From Kiritimatiellota bacterium (GTDB taxonomy: Bacteria > Verrucomicrobiota > Kiritimatiellia > JAAZAB01): a stretch of 64,000 bases of DNA. Shown here one piece after another: positions 34,216 through 43,630 of the stretch. Below the pieces are notes generated by a model that saw nothing but the letters and a program-made list of their open reading frames with translations, was not told where the DNA came from and did not search any database. The stretch's first letter is position 1; every line of letters begins with the position of its first letter. The stretch spans positions 101,393-165,392 of the forward strand of contig JAPLSY010000080.1 of the NCBI GenBank assembly GCA_026398415.1. Direction: 5' to 3'. The position numbers were made by a program, and so were the translations under genes.

Positions 34216-36549
34216 ATGAAGGTGATCTCACTAAACGGAACCTGGCAGCTTGCCTACGGTCTTCAGCGTCCCGGCGGACCGCAGACACCGGCCCAACTCG
34301 AAGGTGCCGACTGGTCCACAATCCCGGCTGTCGTACCCGGCAACGTCGAGCTCGACTTGATGCGCGCCGGGGTGCTGCCGGAGCTATCGTACGCGAACAA
34401 TATCTACCTGCTGCGCAAGTATGAAGGCTATCAATGGTGGTATCGGCGGACCTTCGCGACGCCGCAGAGCGCTGACGGTGACCGAGTCGCGCTGGTTTTC
34501 GATGGCCTTGACTGCGTTGCGGGCGTGTTCGTGAACGGTCAACTCATCGGTGAACCGCGCAATATGCTGATTCCGCAACGCTTCGACGTGACCGACGCCC
34601 TGCGTACCGACGGCAAAGAGAATGAGTTTGTGGTGCGCATCGATTCGGCGGTACTCGCCGGCCGGGAGCATCAGCCCGCTCCGGTCGAAGGCGCGATCGG
34701 AATGAACTGGGAGTCGCTTTGGATCCGCAAAGCGCCGCATATGTACGGCTGGGACATCATGCCGCGCGTGGTCTCCGCCGGGCTATGGCGCGGCGTTAGA
34801 CTGGAGCTTGTCCCGCCGACCCGCTGGGGCGATATTTATGTCGCCACCGCTTCGACCGACCGGGAGAAGGCAAGCGCCGCTGTGATTGTAGACAGCCACA
34901 TTGTGACCGACTGCTTCGATATCGATGCCTGGCAAGTGCGCATATCGCTGAGCCTGGACGGACAGGCAGCGCACAACGCGACGCATGCCGTCATTGGGAC
35001 GCACCTGCGGACGCGCTTCACGGTCGCCGATGCCAGGCTGTGGTGGCCGCGTGGCTACGGTGCGCAACCGCTTTATGACCTGAAGTTGGATCTGCTCGAC
35101 GCCGACGGCAACGTCCTTGCGACGCACACCCAGCGCATTGGCCTGCGCACCATTAAGCTCCTGCGCACCGATATCACGACCCCGGAGAACCCGGGGCAGT
35201 TCGTCTTTGTCGTCAACGGCGAGAAGGTCTTCGCCAAGGGCACCAACTGGGTGCCGCTGGACGCGCTGCACAGCCGCGACCACGAGCACCTGGCGACGGC
35301 TTTCGACATGATCGTCGATCTGAATTGCAACATGATCCGCTGCTGGGGCGGCAACGTGTACGAGGATCACGATTTCTTCGACCTGTGCGATGCGCATGGC
35401 GTCATGGTCTGGCAGGACTTTGCCCTGGCCTGTGCGCTGTACCCGCAGACCGACGAGTTTGCCGATATGATCCGCCGGGAAGCTGAGGTGATCGTCCGCA
35501 AGCTGCGCCAACATCCAAGTCTCGCGCTCTGGGCGGGCAATAACGAAATCGATGTCTTCTATCACGGCGGGTGGCTTGCGTCAGCAGCCTCGGACCCCAA
35601 CAAGGACCGCCTCAGCCGCCAGGTTTTGCCCGATGTCATGCGCCAGCTTGACCCTTTCCGCGATTACCTGCCGAGTTCACCATATGTCAGCCCGGCGGCC
35701 TACGCGACCGGCAACCCGTATGCGGTCATGCCGGAGGACCATCTGTGGGGACCGCGCGACGACTTTAAGGGCGCCTATTACACCAAATCGCATTGTCATT
35801 TTGTCAGCGAGATCGGCTATCATGGCTGTCCCAACCGTGAGAGCCTCGAAAAAATGATGGCGCCGGAGGCCCTCTGGCCGTGGCAGGATAACGAGCAGTG
35901 GCTGACGCACGCCGTCCGCCCGCACCGTAACATGACCAACTACAACGCCCGCATCGCACTGATGGCGAAGCAGGCGGCGGTACTCTTCAAGCAGGCGCCG
36001 GAGAACCTCGACGACTTCATCCTCGCCTCGCAGATCAGCCAGGCCGAGGCCAAGAAATTCTTCATCGAGCGCTTTCGATCCGGCAAGTGGCAGCGCACCG
36101 GCATCCTGTGGTGGAACCTGCGCGATGGTTGGCCGGAGATTTCAGACGCGATTGTGGACTACTATGGCGGCAAAAAACTCGCCTACGACTATATCAAGCA
36201 GGTGCAGGCGGATGTTTGTGCGATGTGCGGCGAGGCCGAGGAGGGCATGCACCCGCTGGTCATCGTCAACGATACACTTTGCGAGGCCAGCGGGCACCTG
36301 ACGGTGCGTGATGCCGACAGCGGGCAGGTGTTGTTCGGCACGGAATACCGAATCGAGGCCAACGGACGGCTTACGGCCGGGAGTGTTCCCGCCGCCCCTA
36401 ACGCGACGATGTGGTTGCTTGAGTGGACGGCAGACGGACGGAGCTTCCAAAGCCACTACCTTGCCGGCCCACGACCATTTATGCTGGAAGACTACAAACG
36501 TTGGCTCGGGATCATGGGACTGAAAGGCCAGCCAAAGCACCGTTCTTAA
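34216..36549 (+). CDS. GH2 beta-mannosidase-like glycoside hydrolase
   Basis: 777 residues with the GH2 layout: sugar-binding jelly roll (LNGTWQLAYG, WWYRRTF), immunoglobulin-like domains, then the barrel. FAKGTNWVPLDALHSR, MIRCWGGNVYEDHDFFDLCD and WQDFALACALYP are beta-mannosidase features. The likely acid/base Glu is in LWAGNNEIDV (about 442) and the nucleophile Glu in FVSEIGYHGCP (about 531). No signal peptide, so it probably hydrolyses mannosides taken up into the cell. An AGGAGAG lies 15 bases upstream of ATG 34216, longer than ideal; no other in-frame start exists before a stop. Confidence 0.88.
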   Translation: MKVISLNGTWQLAYGLQRPGGPQTPAQLEGADWSTIPAVVPGNVELDLMRAGVLPELSYANNIYLLRKYEGYQWWYRRTFATPQSADGDRVALVFDGLDCVAGVFVNGQLIGEPRNMLIPQRFDVTDALRTDGKENEFVVRIDSAVLAGREHQPAPVEGAIGMNWESLWIRKAPHMYGWDIMPRVVSAGLWRGVRLELVPPTRWGDIYVATASTDREKASAAVIVDSHIVTDCFDIDAWQVRISLSLDGQAAHNATHAVIGTHLRTRFTVADARLWWPRGYGAQPLYDLKLDLLDADGNVLATHTQRIGLRTIKLLRTDITTPENPGQFVFVVNGEKVFAKGTNWVPLDALHSRDHEHLATAFDMIVDLNCNMIRCWGGNVYEDHDFFDLCDAHGVMVWQDFALACALYPQTDEFADMIRREAEVIVRKLRQHPSLALWAGNNEIDVFYHGGWLASAASDPNKDRLSRQVLPDVMRQLDPFRDYLPSSPYVSPAAYATGNPYAVMPEDHLWGPRDDFKGAYYTKSHCHFVSEIGYHGCPNRESLEKMMAPEALWPWQDNEQWLTHAVRPHRNMTNYNARIALMAKQAAVLFKQAPENLDDFILASQISQAEAKKFFIERFRSGKWQRTGILWWNLRDGWPEISDAIVDYYGGKKLAYDYIKQVQADVCAMCGEAEEGMHPLVIVNDTLCEASGHLTVRDADSGQVLFGTEYRIEANGRLTAGSVPAAPNATMWLLEWTADGRSFQSHYLAGPRPFMLEDYKRWLGIMGLKGQPKHRS

Positions 36550-36589
36550 ACTGCTGACCGGCGTGGCCGCATAAGGAAGATTTCCCGTC

Positions 36590-37546
36590 TTACAGCCACT
36601 TCTTCAACCAAGTCATGATTTCCTCACGCATGGCCGCCGTCTCAATATGTCCCACCTGATAGCGCGAGAGTTTCCAGGCGTCCGGTACACCCTGGGCAGT
36701 GTAGACGGTCTTGAGGGCCGCCTCGATACGGTCGAGGCCCTTGGGCGGGGTCAGCACATCGTAATCCCCGGACAGGGCCAGATGAGCTCGCGGGGCGATC
36801 AGGGCGTTGATCGCGGCCGTTGAAAAATGTTTTAGCAACGATGGCACGTAATAATAAACGCCGTGATAGTCGAGTCCGCGAACTTCCCGCAGAGCCTCGT
36901 AATCGGTCAGGCAACAGATGTCCACGCAGACCTTGACGCGCTCGTCCAAGGCCGCCACCCACCAGGCCATGGTACTGCCCATCGAGATACCCAGCGTCCC
37001 AATGCGCTGCATGGCGACATCGGGGCGGGTGGCCAGATAATCGATGGCCTTGATGCTGTCGTAGACCATCATGCCCCACATCACCTGCCCATGCCACAGC
37101 ATATCCTTGAAGATTTCGCTTTCCTTCATGACGTGCCGCTCGCCGAACGCCCAGTGGTCAATGCACAGCGCCGCATAGCCCTGGCCGGTCAGGGCCTCGG
37201 CAAAGGGCTTGTTGGGCAGATAGCTGTGCGAGCGCAGAAGCTCGAGCTTGCCCTGTTCGTACATGCCGCCATGCGAGTGGTTGAAAAGGATCGTCGGGAA
37301 GGGGCCTGCGCCCTTGACGGGCTTAACGAAATACGCCGGAACCAACTCGATGCCATTAAGGTCCAGGACAAGCGTTTCCAGCATATACCCGTTGACTTCC
37401 TCGCGCTTAACCAGTTGCCCCGCAACTTGCCGGTCACGCGCGGGCAGGTCGCCCATCAGGCTGTAGAGGAGTTGCCGCTTTTCGGCATCGGTGGCGGGAA
37501 CTGTTGACTTTATGACATGCTTCTTGATAGCGATTGCCTCCTTCAA
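36590..37546 (-). CDS. Alpha/beta-hydrolase esterase (dienelactone hydrolase / acetyl-xylan esterase-like)
   Basis: 318 residues. Has [17 protein letters not shown] as oxyanion region, nucleophile elbow [14 protein letters not shown] (Ser), acidic residue in [13 protein letters not shown] and His in [10 protein letters not shown], giving a full catalytic triad. No signal peptide. Fold is sure; substrate is not. The GH2 enzyme and GH78 nearby suggest deacetylation of plant- or algal-type oligosaccharides, which is inference. Divergent from the next membrane transferase gene, with about 150 bases between. Confidence 0.8.
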   Translation of the reverse strand: MKEAIAIKKHVIKSTVPATDAEKRQLLYSLMGDLPARDRQVAGQLVKREEVNGYMLETLVLDLNGIELVPAYFVKPVKGAGPFPTILFNHSHGGMYEQGKLELLRSHSYLPNKPFAEALTGQGYAALCIDHWAFGERHVMKESEIFKDMLWHGQVMWGMMVYDSIKAIDYLATRPDVAMQRIGTLGISMGSTMAWWVAALDERVKVCVDICCLTDYEALREVRGLDYHGVYYYVPSLLKHFSTAAINALIAPRAHLALSGDYDVLTPPKGLDRIEAALKTVYTAQGVPDAWKLSRYQVGHIETAAMREEIMTWLKKWL

Positions 37547-37698
37547 GAATTATTCCCTGTTTATTAAAAACTACCATATCCGGCAAGGCTTGTCATGGGC
37601 GAAGAATTCGCCGCGCAAATAACTTGCGCCCGGAATGGATTTTAGTGTAAAAATGCATTCTTAGTTTCAAATGCAATTCAACGCTTGTTGTCATTATC

Positions 37699-39456
37699 AT
37701 GAGCAATCTGCAAAAAAAACTGCTTAGCCTGTCCCTGCTGGTCATCGCCGGTGCATTCTTGATTGTTCTATTCTACCGCGGCTTTAACGACCCCGACGAG
37801 GGCCGCTATTCCGAAGTCCCCCGGGAAATGGTCGTCAGCGGCAACTGGCTGGAAATGCGCATGCTGGGTTACCACTATTATGAAAAACCACCGCTGACTT
37901 ACTGGCTGGTTGCTCCCGCAATTCAATTGTTCGGCGCCAGGGACTGGGCCGTGCGCGTGCCGCTCCTGATAAACGGACTCATGTTGGCCGGCATTTTCTG
38001 GCTCCTGGCGCGTCGCAAATGGGAACGCACCACGGCCGATATCGCCACCCTGACGATGCTGTCCATGATTGGCTTCCTGGCCGGCACGGGATTGCTGTTA
38101 ACCGACTCATTCCTGGTTATGTGGTTTGCCCTGACTTGTAGCGCGCTTTTCTTTGGCTGTCAGCCGGGCATATCTGCCGGAGCGCGTTTCCTGCTGTTCT
38201 CGGTCGCATCCATTGCCGCCGCCCTTGCGTTCCTGACCAAAGGCGCGGTCGCCATCGTTTTGCCACCCGCCATTATTTTTATCTGGCTCCTCTGGGAACG
38301 GCGCCCGGCGGCCCTGCGGACATGGTCCGTGCCCTGGGCCATTCTCTTGTGTGTCGGACTGCTGACCCCGGTCATGCTCCTGTTGGAAAAGCATAACCCG
38401 GGCTTTTTCCATTATTTCGTCATTGACGAGCATTTTTCACGTTTCACGGGCACGCGCGAGATCCAACTGCATCCGGAACCCTTCTGGTTTTTCTTCATGG
38501 TCATCCCCCTGTTGCTGTTACCCTGGACACTTTTTATTGTGCGCGCCGCATGGCGCTTGATCGCGAACCGGGGCTGGCGCACGGATAGCTTGTCCCGGTT
38601 CCTGCTGGTCTGGATCGTGGTCGTGATCGGGTTCTTCTCGGCCAGCACCGGCAAACTCATGTCCTACATCCTGCCGGCCATCCCGGCGCTTGGACTCCTG
38701 CTGGGCCGCTGGGGCCTGACCGACCGGGAGGATAATCGGCGCGATCGAATCCTGTGGAACATAGGCGCCGCCGGCTTGTTCATCGCGGCGTTGGCGATTT
38801 TGGTTGTGTGGTCGATCAGCTATTTTAAAATAATTCCGAAAGATATTTATCCGATCAGCGGCCGGAGCGTGGTGGCCTTGCTTCCGATCGCGGTCATGCT
38901 GATCGTGCTGAGCGCTACGCGCGGCTATCGCGCGTTTGCCGGCCTGCTGGGCTTGAATGCCGGGATCGTGCTGAGCGCGGCGTTGTTGCTGTCACCCCTT
39001 GCCGGTAAGGATTTCAACGTGCTTTTGCACATTAACTCATCCTACGTGTATAAACAATTAGCGGCGCAGCTCAAGCCGGAAGATCAGATCGTGGTGTTCT
39101 GGTCCTATCGGCCCGCCCTGCCTTTTTATACCCAGAAGATCTACGTTCCATTCCAGGACACGAACGAATTGCTTTACGGCATGCAGGCGGAACCGGAACG
39201 CGACTGGGCATTGAAGGATAAAGCCCAACTGGAAGTTTTCTTGCGGAAAGCGCCCGGCCGCGTCTTCGCGGTCATCGAGCCCCAGGACATGGAAAAGAAA
39301 TTCAAGCCGTTAGGCCTATCCACGGCGCCCACCACCATCCCGTGCGACCCCGACACCATCATCCTGGAACTTTTGCCCGCCCAAGCGCCCATAATTCAAA
39401 GTGGGCGCAACAAGCGAAAAGAACGCCATGCGGATGCCCCATACGAATCCCGCTGA
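37699..39456 (+). CDS. ArnT-like glycosyltransferase (PMT/GT83 family), second copy
   Basis: 585 residues with about 12 membrane helices. FNDPDEGRYSEVPREMVVSG and YYEKPPLTYWLVA correspond to the ArnT/PMT loop with the conserved acidic pair; the C-terminal 150 residues are a soluble domain (PEDQIVVFWSYRPALPFYTQK), as in ArnT. Only distantly similar to the ArnT-like gene at 32244, so it is not a recent copy; it may move a different sugar from undecaprenyl phosphate. The region before ATG 37699 has no Shine-Dalgarno sequence and no alternative in-frame start. Confidence 0.85.
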   Translation: MSNLQKKLLSLSLLVIAGAFLIVLFYRGFNDPDEGRYSEVPREMVVSGNWLEMRMLGYHYYEKPPLTYWLVAPAIQLFGARDWAVRVPLLINGLMLAGIFWLLARRKWERTTADIATLTMLSMIGFLAGTGLLLTDSFLVMWFALTCSALFFGCQPGISAGARFLLFSVASIAAALAFLTKGAVAIVLPPAIIFIWLLWERRPAALRTWSVPWAILLCVGLLTPVMLLLEKHNPGFFHYFVIDEHFSRFTGTREIQLHPEPFWFFFMVIPLLLLPWTLFIVRAAWRLIANRGWRTDSLSRFLLVWIVVVIGFFSASTGKLMSYILPAIPALGLLLGRWGLTDREDNRRDRILWNIGAAGLFIAALAILVVWSISYFKIIPKDIYPISGRSVVALLPIAVMLIVLSATRGYRAFAGLLGLNAGIVLSAALLLSPLAGKDFNVLLHINSSYVYKQLAAQLKPEDQIVVFWSYRPALPFYTQKIYVPFQDTNELLYGMQAEPERDWALKDKAQLEVFLRKAPGRVFAVIEPQDMEKKFKPLGLSTAPTTIPCDPDTIILELLPAQAPIIQSGRNKRKERHADAPYESR

Positions 39457-39546
39457 ATTATCCCTACCCCTATCGCCCCGCCACAAAAAAATGAGTTTTC
39501 GCCATAGAGAAAGCGAGCAACGTTACGTTATCAGAAGGTGACAAAA

Positions 39547-39582
39547 ATGAAGGAATCAGAAAATACAAAACAAAGCTTTTAG
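39547..39582 (+). pseudogene. Short leader frame MKESENTKQSF, likely detached start of the beta-helix gene
   Basis: An ATG at 39547 with AGAAGG ten bases upstream opens 11 codons (MKESENTKQSF) ending in TAG right after TTTT at 39577-39580. With one T fewer the frame would run straight on through RYAPMYVLLVML into the 39593 gene. It is therefore probably the real start of that gene, separated by a one-base insertion or sequence error. Confidence 0.5.
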
Positions 39583-39592
39583 ATATGCCCCA

Positions 39593-41335
39593 ATGTATGT
39601 TCTGCTCGTAATGCTGGCGGCATACTCATCCGCAGGGGAGGCACGCAACGCCGTTGCGATCGCCACGGCGCTCGCAAAACCCGACAAGGTCGTCAAGGCA
39701 AGCTGGTTCGGCTATAAGGCCGCTGAGGCGACGGAGGCATTACAGGCCGCGATCAACTCCGGCGCAAAAAAGGTCGTCATCGATAATGCCGGCGAATGGA
39801 TCGTCGAACCGATAATGCTGGCCAGCGACCAAGCGATCGAAATCGAGCAGGGCGTCGTCATCACCGCCAAGCGCGGAGCGTTCAAGGGCACAAGCGACAG
39901 CCTGTTCAATCTCATCGGCATCAGCAATGTCGTAATCGACGGCAACGGCGCGCTCCTGCGCATGTGGAAAAGCGACTACTTCAGTCCTGAGTATAAGAAA
40001 GGCGAATGGCGCACGGGCATCACCATCGCAAGCGGTTCAAACATCACGGTGGACGGGATCACCATAAAGGACAGCGGCGGCGACGGCATCTATCTCGGCA
40101 ACGCGGGCGGAGCACAGCCGTACTGCAAGGACATCGTCATCCGCAACGTCGTCTGCGACGGCAATGCGCGCCAGGGAATATCCGTCATCAGCGCGGAGAA
40201 CCTGCTCATCGAAAACTGCACGCTTATCAACACGCTCGGCACGCCGCCGGAGGCGGGCATCGACTTCGAGCCGAACTTCCCCCATGAGCGCCTGGCGAAC
40301 ATCGTCGTGCGCAACTGCGTTGCGGAGAACAATAAAGGCGGCGGATACATCGTGTATTTCGACAATTTTAACGAAACAACGACAAATGTTTCGATAACGT
40401 ATGATAACTGCAGCGCAAAGAACAACGCGTTCGGCGGCTTCATGTACAATTTTTGGCAAGGCTTCGAGGATTTTCCGGGGCGAACGAAAATACGCATGCT
40501 AAATTGCCGCGCTGAAGTACGCGGCTCGAACGAGACCTACAACACGGACGATTATGTGGCGGGCATCACGGCCGGCGTTCTGAAATTCAAGCAGCGGCAA
40601 AAGAGCGATATCATTTCACGGACGAAGCCGTTTTCCGGTGACGGTAAAACATACGTTCCCTTCAAGTCGTTAACCTCGCCGGTGAAAGCACCGCCAGCGA
40701 AAGCACCGACGCCGCAACTGCGCGAAAAATTACGCTGTCTCCTCTATGCGCGGCAGGGGGAAACGGCAACGTTCAACGTCACCTTCAACAAGATCGGCGA
40801 GGCGGATATGACGCTGGCGCTCGACATCACCTCGCCGTCGGGAAATAAAATAGCCGTCGAACCCGCGCCCCTCGGCCAGAAAAAAGAGTATCAATTTGCC
40901 GCAACGGAGACGGGCGTCTATACGATCACGGGGCTTGCCGGCCTGTGCACGGCACAGCTCTCCTCCCAAACGCATTGCCTGTCCATCGCGGTGGACACGC
41001 CGCTTAATATATTCACAAGCACGGTATCGCTGTATTTCCTGGTGCCCGCGGGGGTGAAGGATTTTTATGCAAAGGTATGGGGATCCGTCGGGGAAAAAGT
41101 GAATGCGGCCCTCATCGATCCGCAGGGCGCAATGGTGAATAAGCAGGACAACATCGCCGAATATGCGTTCAAACTCGCCGCCAGCAGGAAGAATGCATGG
41201 AAGGATGAGGTATGGGCGATCAAATTCGAGAAGCCGTCCGACGGATCCATCATCGAGGATTATTACTTGTCACTATATGGCGTTCCGCCGGTGGTGGCAG
41301 CGTCGAAAGCCGCGCTCCTTGTGCCGCAGCAATAG
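39593..41335 (+). CDS. Right-handed beta-helix protein (pectate-lyase superfamily), exported
   Basis: 580 residues: hydrophobic start (MYVLLVMLAAYSSAGEA, a truncated-looking signal peptide), then beta-helix turns with the pectin-lyase look: VVIDGNGALLRMWKSDY, ITIASGSNITVDGITIKDSGGDGIYLG, IVIRNVVCDGNARQGISVIS. From about 370 on, two sandwich-like domains follow. The N-terminus lacks a ribosome site and a positively charged n-region; a one-base change at TTTT 39577-39580 would supply both (see 39547). Likely binds or cleaves acidic polysaccharide outside the cytosol; not proven. Confidence 0.75.
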   Translation: MYVLLVMLAAYSSAGEARNAVAIATALAKPDKVVKASWFGYKAAEATEALQAAINSGAKKVVIDNAGEWIVEPIMLASDQAIEIEQGVVITAKRGAFKGTSDSLFNLIGISNVVIDGNGALLRMWKSDYFSPEYKKGEWRTGITIASGSNITVDGITIKDSGGDGIYLGNAGGAQPYCKDIVIRNVVCDGNARQGISVISAENLLIENCTLINTLGTPPEAGIDFEPNFPHERLANIVVRNCVAENNKGGGYIVYFDNFNETTTNVSITYDNCSAKNNAFGGFMYNFWQGFEDFPGRTKIRMLNCRAEVRGSNETYNTDDYVAGITAGVLKFKQRQKSDIISRTKPFSGDGKTYVPFKSLTSPVKAPPAKAPTPQLREKLRCLLYARQGETATFNVTFNKIGEADMTLALDITSPSGNKIAVEPAPLGQKKEYQFAATETGVYTITGLAGLCTAQLSSQTHCLSIAVDTPLNIFTSTVSLYFLVPAGVKDFYAKVWGSVGEKVNAALIDPQGAMVNKQDNIAEYAFKLAASRKNAWKDEVWAIKFEKPSDGSIIEDYYLSLYGVPPVVAASKAALLVPQQ

Positions 41336-41367
41336 ATGCGCGAAATGGCTATGGCGCAATCATGCCT

Positions 41368-43611
41368 TCAGCCAACCCAGCCCGTCGAACGCGCCAACGC
41401 GGCCAGGTCTATGTCGTCCCGCAGCACTTCGAACCCGCCGTCCGCGCGCGCTTTGAAAAAAACCGCATGCTCATAGACGATGAATCCATCGAGTTCGAGA
41501 CGACGCGCATACGCCATCCGTTCGGCCAGCACCTCGCCAAGACTGCGCCCGGTCTCCTGAAATTCGTGCAGAAACGGGCAATCAAAGATGGGGATGCCGC
41601 GCTGGCGCGCCAGGACGGCGGCCTCGTAGAACAACTGGTGGTCCAGTCCGCTGCGGTGCGAGCCCCCGATCTCCTTGAAGGTCAGCGCCCCCACCCCGCA
41701 CGACTCCACCCATCGGCGCCATTGCCAGTCAACGCCCATAAAGGGGTATCCGCGGGGACCATGATCCATGGGCCGGTCGATATGCACCTGCAGCGGCCGT
41801 CCATAAGCCCGGCAGCGCGCGGCGGCCTCGCGCACAAATTGCGTGTACTGGTCGCCCCGCAAACGGTGCAACTGCGCCGCGTCGAAGGGACCCTGCCGGG
41901 GATCGGAACCGAAAGCCGCCCGGTACGCTTCCGCCACCGGAGGATTGAAGCCGTAGGCCTCCCATTCAAACGAACGCGTGTGCATGGGCACCCGCAGATC
42001 CACGCCATCCACGCCCATGGCGAGGCAACGCTCGACCCATCGCAGCCATTCGGCGCGCGCCAGCGCGCATCCGGGCTCGGGCGTTCCGGTAGTGTAGGCG
42101 TTCTTCCCGACGGCAATGCCCGTGGCGCCGCGGACATGGTCCAACGCCTCATACCGGCGCAGGATGGAGCGCCCCGAGTAGATCCACGGCCCCTGGTGCG
42201 CGTCGTCGAACAAAAATCCACGGCCGCTGAAATCGCGGCCGGGCGGCGATTCCTCCGCTCCCGTAAAAAAACCATACGTGAACGGAATGCGCTCATCGCC
42301 AGGACCGAACAGCTCGACCAACGCGTAGAGCCGGTTCACGAATTCCCCATGATCGTCGCCACAGGGAACTTTCAAGGCATAGTACGGATGACGAAGCGTA
42401 AAACCGCAAAAGGTGATGGTGCGCCGCCGCGTGCGGGTACCCACCGGCACCACCAGGCCGTCGCGGATATCCAGATCCTGCACCTCCTCGACCTGCTCGC
42501 TCCGCTCCATCGGCCCCTGGTAGCGCCGGTAGCTGGTGTTGTCGTCGCTCACCCACAACTCCACGTCATCCGGGTGGACACGCGTCGGCTCGACGCCGCG
42601 ATGCACACAGCGGATTTTGCATACGGGAGGCTGTTTCTCCGGGCGCGTGGACTCCGCATCCCGGCGCATCATCAGCAGTTCCGGATGATCCCGGAATATG
42701 CGCGCGGTCATCGTCAACCAGCCTCCGATGCGTTGACGCTTGCCGTATCCACCCTCCGCCACGCCCCGGCGCTCCTCCGTGTTGAGGTTAAGCCCCATCT
42801 CGAAGGGTTTGAACAGGGCATAAACCTCCAGGCCGTGGGCGTGGCACGCCCGGACTGCGGCGTCCAGCGGAACACCGACATGCTGGTAGGTCGTCTGGAT
42901 GACATGCTGCGTCTTCGGGCCGACCGAACCATCGTCGTAGACGCCGCCGTCAGGCTCACCATCGTACATCCAGTACACACGCCGGAAGCCGATCCGCCTG
43001 AGATTTTCCCCGAAAGCATCGAAATGTGCGCGCGTCCAGGGCACGCCGGCGCCGATGTCATCGCCGAAATCCACGGCGATGGCCAGCGTGCGCTGACCGC
43101 GGGCGGATGGCACCGGAAACGATCGGGGCCGCTGCACCGGCACGGAGTCCAGGCGAATGCCTTGCAGGGTGGCGCCGCCAAGCACCGTGATGACGACTTC
43201 GTCCGGAAATCCCGGCCAGAACCCCCCGCCGTGCAGGTCCGGCTCCCCGTGCAGCAGTATCCGACCGTCGAGGCTCACCTCCGCCGACGGCTTCCTGTTG
43301 TCGGCGCGGAAGCGCACCGCCATCGGAAGTCCCGGGCGCAATGGCGGCATATCCCCGTAATCCACCAGGGCCTGCGCCTTGATCAGGGAGGCCGCATGTC
43401 CTCCGTGGCCGCCCAGCAGGATCATGTAATGGCCAACGCGGATTTCCAGGCCCGAGCGCGCGGTGGCGGGAGTCCAATCCAAGCGCAGCACCGCCCCGTC
43501 CAGAAGACCGGGGGAACACCGCGTGAGCTTTCCATCGCTTTCGATCGTGAACCGATCATCGGCCCGCACCCATGCGCCTTCCATCTGCCAGCGTTCCTGC
43601 AGGTGCGTCAT
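41368..43611 (-). CDS. Large GH-like protein of unknown specificity
   Basis: 747 residues, not assigned to a named family. The N-terminal 180 residues look like a LamG-type jelly roll (FTIESDGKLTRCSPGLLDG, EVSLDGRILLHGEPDLHGG). From about 185 on a TIM-barrel-like region follows: LAIAVDFGDDIGAGVPWTRA, FRRVYWMYDG, GLEVYALFKPFEMGLNL, and MGVDGVDLRVPMHTRSFEWE, with HIDRPMDHGPRGYPFMGVDW later. This has the feel of the GH-like lipoproteins in this window, but with little direct identity. No signal peptide. A long antisense frame on the plus strand is rejected as a shadow. It follows the lptF/G-like gene by 19 bases. Confidence 0.65.
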   Translation of the reverse strand: MTHLQERWQMEGAWVRADDRFTIESDGKLTRCSPGLLDGAVLRLDWTPATARSGLEIRVGHYMILLGGHGGHAASLIKAQALVDYGDMPPLRPGLPMAVRFRADNRKPSAEVSLDGRILLHGEPDLHGGGFWPGFPDEVVITVLGGATLQGIRLDSVPVQRPRSFPVPSARGQRTLAIAVDFGDDIGAGVPWTRAHFDAFGENLRRIGFRRVYWMYDGEPDGGVYDDGSVGPKTQHVIQTTYQHVGVPLDAAVRACHAHGLEVYALFKPFEMGLNLNTEERRGVAEGGYGKRQRIGGWLTMTARIFRDHPELLMMRRDAESTRPEKQPPVCKIRCVHRGVEPTRVHPDDVELWVSDDNTSYRRYQGPMERSEQVEEVQDLDIRDGLVVPVGTRTRRRTITFCGFTLRHPYYALKVPCGDDHGEFVNRLYALVELFGPGDERIPFTYGFFTGAEESPPGRDFSGRGFLFDDAHQGPWIYSGRSILRRYEALDHVRGATGIAVGKNAYTTGTPEPGCALARAEWLRWVERCLAMGVDGVDLRVPMHTRSFEWEAYGFNPPVAEAYRAAFGSDPRQGPFDAAQLHRLRGDQYTQFVREAAARCRAYGRPLQVHIDRPMDHGPRGYPFMGVDWQWRRWVESCGVGALTFKEIGGSHRSGLDHQLFYEAAVLARQRGIPIFDCPFLHEFQETGRSLGEVLAERMAYARRLELDGFIVYEHAVFFKARADGGFEVLRDDIDLAALARSTGWVG

Positions 43612-43630
43612 GTTATGCGTCTAGCCCAGA

